This document shows, in pieces, positions 61,351 to 64,000 of a stretch of 64,000 nucleotides of DNA. The translations under genes and the position numbers were made by a program. The notes under the pieces were generated by a model. That model did not search any database and was not told the origin of the DNA. It saw only the letters and a program-made list of their open reading frames with translations. Every line of letters starts with the position of its first letter. Within the stretch, counting starts at the first letter, position 1. This DNA is from Bin55 sp965116055 (GTDB lineage: Bacteria > Pseudomonadota > Gammaproteobacteria > Pseudomonadales > Azotimanducaceae): positions 2,728,001-2,792,000 of the forward strand of contig OZ220466.1 of assembly GCA_965116055.1 (NCBI GenBank). The letters are read 5' to 3'.

Positions 61351-61845
61351 ATGAAATGGAACCATGAAAAAGATTTAGAAGACTTTGTTGAGGATGTGTG
61401 TAGATCGGTTGAGAACGAGCTACCCCCAGATGGCGAAAAAGGTTGGATGATGAGTGCGACGCACTATGTGGATGAATGTGTCGTGCGTGCCTTTGATACA
61501 GCGAGAAAACTACTGAACGACGAAACCTTTGTATATTCACCTGACGATATCGCGGAAGATGAACTTAAAGATCAGTTTGAGCAGCAATGCCGAGAACGGT
61601 TTGCTGATACACACCTGATATACATGGGTGAAGAAGATAAAGTGAAGGATGCGTGTCTTGGGCTGATCACATGGACCATAAGAAACGAAGAGAACCTTAG
61701 CCCCAATCAAAAAGTAGAGAAAATAGACGGCCTCATTCGCGAGATGGAAGCTGAGATGGTGTGGGCTTCGTCAACTATAGGGGCAGTCCTGACGGGAGAC
61801 AGTAAAGAGAAAAAGAAGAAAAAAGATAAAGGGCATTCGCTCTAA
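61351..61845 (+). CDS. Unrecognised helical protein with Lys-rich tail (cassette gene 1)
   Basis: 164 residues. The start ATG lies exactly where the IS1595 remnant ends and has no clear Shine-Dalgarno, so the 5' end may be truncated or altered by the insertion. The protein is acidic and helical (DLEDFVEDVCRSVENELP, YVDECVVRAFDTARKLL) and ends in a very basic KEKKKKKDKGHSL tail. The tail echoes that of cassette gene 2 (RRDKDKGQHI). It has no signal or membrane segment. It is first of three same-strand genes between insertion sequences. I do not recognise the family. Confidence 0.5.
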   Translation: MKWNHEKDLEDFVEDVCRSVENELPPDGEKGWMMSATHYVDECVVRAFDTARKLLNDETFVYSPDDIAEDELKDQFEQQCRERFADTHLIYMGEEDKVKDACLGLITWTIRNEENLSPNQKVEKIDGLIREMEAEMVWASSTIGAVLTGDSKEKKKKKDKGHSL

Positions 61846-61876
61846 TTAGCCAATGGCGTGTTCTAAAGGATGAAGA

Positions 61877-62602
61877 TTGGTCAGGAAGCATGGGTCCCGT
61901 ATCCTAGATAATTTTGAATCTTGCGGAGCGCAACTTAGGTACTCATGGACCGAGCTCAATATTTATCTATTCATTCTAGGACGCGGGATGTCTTACGGCT
62001 TCAATGGGGGCGCGTTTAATGAACTAGCGCGTTACTCATCAAGATGCGCGGAATACGTCGCAAAATCGGCTTTATTGCGTTTTGGGGTTATCCCTGATAA
62101 AAAGCATGACATCAATAGTTTATCTAGGCAAATAAGAGATAACAAACCTATTATCGGGCCAATGTGGAAGAACTATGTTGCGTTTACCGATCGCATGAAT
62201 GGACCGTCTGGGAATGACCAACAAGGGACGTATTACACAGCCACAAAGGGGGATGTTTCTAAGGCCACGGACTCTGCGTTCAGAACCCTTCATACTGTTG
62301 GACTCATGGATTATCTTTACAAGGACATTCAGGGTAATGCAAACATCAATGGGCAACAAAGGCGTTCATTTATGGAAGGTTTTTCAGAAAACTATGATAA
62401 TTTGAGGCAGATGGATGAGAATTTTCTGACATCCATGGACGAGCTTGTTAAAAAGAACGGGGGGTTGGAAGACACATGGAAAGACCATACACTTGCAACA
62501 TTGGATTACCTTATCTCTATGCACCATTCCATATTGAAGGACTTTCAAAAATTCAACAAAAGGAGAAAACGGCGTGATAAAGACAAGGGTCAACATATCT
62601 GA
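61877..62602 (+). CDS. Unrecognised protein with HEPN-like N-terminal stretch (cassette gene 2)
   Basis: 241 residues from a TTG preceded by AAAGGATGAAGA. Residues ~45-85 (ARYSSRCAEYVAKSALLRFG, then KKHDINSLSRQI) resemble HEPN domains, in which an A-E-x-x-x-K-A-L helix precedes a H-D-L loop. The canonical R-x4-6-H nuclease motif is not clean. The second half (LMDYLYKDIQGN, then WKDHTLATLDYLISMHHSI) aligns with cassette gene 3, and the protein ends in a basic tail (KRRKRRDKDKGQHI). It overlaps gene 3 by 29 nt. Function unknown; a defence or toxin-like role is only an inference. Confidence 0.6.
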   Translation: MVRKHGSRILDNFESCGAQLRYSWTELNIYLFILGRGMSYGFNGGAFNELARYSSRCAEYVAKSALLRFGVIPDKKHDINSLSRQIRDNKPIIGPMWKNYVAFTDRMNGPSGNDQQGTYYTATKGDVSKATDSAFRTLHTVGLMDYLYKDIQGNANINGQQRRSFMEGFSENYDNLRQMDENFLTSMDELVKKNGGLEDTWKDHTLATLDYLISMHHSILKDFQKFNKRRKRRDKDKGQHI

Positions 62603-63305
62603 GTACTGCCACATAAAGGATTTGGGGAAATGTAGGAGCGAATTCACCTGCGCGATAAGGAGTCTCAAATCCTACATAGCCAAAGCCCATGAAATAGCCG
62701 AAGACGGGGAGTGGTATGAAACCGAACACCACTGGCTGTATTCCAACATTGATACGGCAAAGGAGTACCTATCTAGAGCCGCGTCATGGCGGCTCGGAAG
62801 ACCTGCGGAATATCCGATAGCCGAAAACCTTGACGGGAAGAACGGTACGTACTGTAAACTCGTTGATTCCATTGATGATATAACAGAGGAAGAACAAGAT
62901 CGGATCTGCGATGAATCGGGCGGCAATGGGTCTGGCATGGTAGCGATTTATGCGTCATCTGCCGCTAACGCTGTCAAACTCATGTCGTATCTTTACCACG
63001 ATATCGTCCATAGCAATGACTTCAGCCTTGATGAGAAAGGGGATTTCATTCACTATGTTTCACGAAACTTCGCGGTCATGGGCATGGGTGCGGATTATCT
63101 CTTAGATGTTAAAGAGGACGTTATTCGCCAACCAGCCCTATTCCCGACGTGGAAGCGATACACCTGCGACATGCTTGATGACGTCATGGGATTGCAAGAA
63201 TCAGTCCAGAGGGACTTGCAAGAGATTTCCGCCGCGCCGCATCCAAAAGCGGAAGTAAAAGTAAAAAAGAAGTCGCGTCAAAAGGAGCTGGCTCGCGGAA
63301 TGTAA
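62574..63305 (+). CDS. Unrecognised protein related to cassette gene 2 (cassette gene 3)
   Basis: 243 residues from a GTG with a good AGGAGAAAACGGC site inside gene 2. The N-terminal helical part (YSNIDTAKEYLSRAASWRLG) is in the position of gene 2's HEPN-like stretch but lacks its KKHD. The second half (LMSYLYHDIVHSN, then WKRYTCDMLDDVMGLQESV) aligns clearly with gene 2 (LMDYLYKDIQGN ... WKDHTLATLDYLISMHHSI), so the two are paralogues. It has a basic C-terminus (KVKKKSRQKELARGM) and no signal peptide. Translationally coupled to gene 2. Confidence 0.6.
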   Translation: MIKTRVNISEYCHIKDLGKCRSEFTCAIRSLKSYIAKAHEIAEDGEWYETEHHWLYSNIDTAKEYLSRAASWRLGRPAEYPIAENLDGKNGTYCKLVDSIDDITEEEQDRICDESGGNGSGMVAIYASSAANAVKLMSYLYHDIVHSNDFSLDEKGDFIHYVSRNFAVMGMGADYLLDVKEDVIRQPALFPTWKRYTCDMLDDVMGLQESVQRDLQEISAAPHPKAEVKVKKKSRQKELARGM

Positions 63306-63399
63306 GGAAGACGTAATTGGCACGGAATAACTTCTTGACTTCAGACATTTTGGCGTCATTGGGAAATTGAAAATCCAATAATAACAAGGGGTTACGACC

Positions 63400-63418
63400 T
63401 GCCATTTCCAAAATGGCA
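63400..63418. repeat. Inverted repeat upstream of IS1634-family element
   Basis: TGCCATTT-CCA-AAATGGCA, a perfect 8-bp stem with 3-nt loop, directly before TGTAGTGCCCTT (63420-63431). It may be the downstream terminator of the cassette (no T run follows) or mark the boundary with the insertion sequence, whose left end probably starts at or near 63420. Confidence 0.45.
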
Positions 63419-63444
63419 ATGTAGTGCCCTTCTAAATTTTTCTC

Positions 63445-63472
63445 TTGACATGCGGGTTTAAAAGACGATAAT
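63445..63472 (+). promoter_or_regulatory. Sigma70-type promoter of the IS1634-family transposase
   Basis: TTGACA (63445-63450), a 16-nt spacer, then GATAAT (63467-63472), immediately upstream of the transposase ATG at 63480. CATGCGG (63449-63455) pairs with CCGCATG (63476-63482), so the promoter and start codon are enclosed by an inverted repeat. Confidence 0.7.
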
Positions 63473-63479
63473 TCGCCGC

Positions 63480-64000
63480 ATGTTCATTCGACGCAAACAA
63501 GCTCCAGGCGACCGCACCAAGGTGCAGATCGTCAAATCCGTGCGCCACGGCGACCAGGTGCGCCAGCGGGTGCTGCGCCATGTCGGGACGGCCACCAGCG
63601 CCGCACAACTTGAGCAGCTCGAGCAACTTGCCCAGGTGCTCCTGGAGGAACTCACGCGCGAGGCGAGCCCGCAGACTTCCCTGTTCTCGGTGCAAGAGGT
63701 CGCCGATCTGCTGCGCCAGGCTAGGCGCGCCAGACCGACCGGCAAGCCGCTTGGCATTGACTTGGCCGACTGCCGAGAGGAGAGTCGGGTCGCCATCGGC
63801 GTGCGCAAGGCCTTCGGCGCCGTCTACACCCATTTTGGCTGGGATCGGCTGTTGGGCGCACGCCGCCAGAGCGCCAATCGCATGATCAAGGAGTTGGTCC
63901 TGGCGCGGATTGCCCAGCCCCGGTCCAAGCGGGCCACCGTGCGCGAGCTCGACCATCATGGCGCGCTGTCCCTGAACCTGGACTCGGTCTATCGCAGCAT
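63480..64000 (+). CDS. IS1634-family transposase, N-terminal part (runs off right edge)
   Basis: 173 codons visible from the ATG, with no stop before the window ends. The opening FIRRKQAPGDRTKVQIVKSV, RQRVLRHVGTA and the following LEQLAQVLLEEL and SVQEVADLL blocks match the N-termini of IS1634/IS4-superfamily transposases. The DDE catalytic residues are further downstream, outside the window. GC content is visibly higher than in the cassette genes to the left, so the element looks like a recent, probably intact insertion. Confidence 0.75.
   Translation, partial: MFIRRKQAPGDRTKVQIVKSVRHGDQVRQRVLRHVGTATSAAQLEQLEQLAQVLLEELTREASPQTSLFSVQEVADLLRQARRARPTGKPLGIDLADCREESRVAIGVRKAFGAVYTHFGWDRLLGARRQSANRMIKELVLARIAQPRSKRATVRELDHHGALSLNLDSVYRS

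Overview
The window looks like a chromosomal segment of an uncultured, probably free-living or host-associated aquatic gammaproteobacterium. The best taxonomic evidence is the argH <-> hemC-hemD-hemX-hemY arrangement with rho beside it, the usual gammaproteobacterial order. Two things are unusual for that class: a coenzyme F420 biosynthesis and use cluster, and a large investment in surface and periplasmic repeat proteins. Most of the window is moderate in GC. The two giant surface-protein genes and the transposase at the right edge are clearly GC-richer by eye.

Layout. (1) 1-3.8 kb: the 5' part of a giant secreted repeat protein (minus strand), cut by the window edge, with a long leader holding an 11-base G tract. 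(2) 3.9-13.7 kb: F420 region. It has an alpha/beta hydrolase, an F420-dependent luciferase-like oxidoreductase, and a tight plus-strand run cfa - oppA/B/C-like - NADPH:F420 reductase - cofE - cofD - cofC. (3) 13.9-20.6 kb: envelope genes (GT-C and GT2 glycosyltransferases, DUF547 protein, TVP38-pyridine nucleotide disulfide oxidoreductase fusion, outer-membrane barrel, small CxxC protein). (4) 20.9-24.5 kb: a PstI/BsuBI-type restriction-modification pair between two decayed transposase remnants. (5) 24.7-53.5 kb: an array of four CRTAC1-family (FG-GAP/ASPIC-UnbV) proteins, five TPR proteins, three SEL1-like proteins and one oversized TonB-dependent receptor. It is interrupted by the complete second copy of the giant surface protein (41.2-47.8 kb). 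(6) 53.7-60.3 kb: core genes rho, hemYXDC and argH. (7) 60.7-64 kb: a mobile region with a frameshifted IS1595/ISXO2 transposase, three related unrecognised ORFs (at least one with a HEPN-like stretch), and the start of an IS1634-family transposase.

How the parts fit. The F420 genes supply most of the pathway (CofC, CofD, CofE) plus the NADPH-linked reductase that charges the cofactor and one likely F420H2-using enzyme; the FO synthase is not in the window. The CRTAC1/TPR units occur in two lineages with opposite gene order (TPR then CRTAC1, or CRTAC1 then TPR), and one sits directly downstream of the TonB-dependent receptor. This suggests an envelope uptake or surface-binding system of undescribed function. 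The two giant genes are same-strand near-duplicates about 44.4 kb apart. They differ mainly in clustered N-terminal patches and in G-tract length (11 versus 10), which suggests variable surface antigens or adhesins and gives a substrate for recombination across the region between them.

All family assignments come from reading motifs, not from database searches. No tRNA, rRNA or CRISPR array was recognised.
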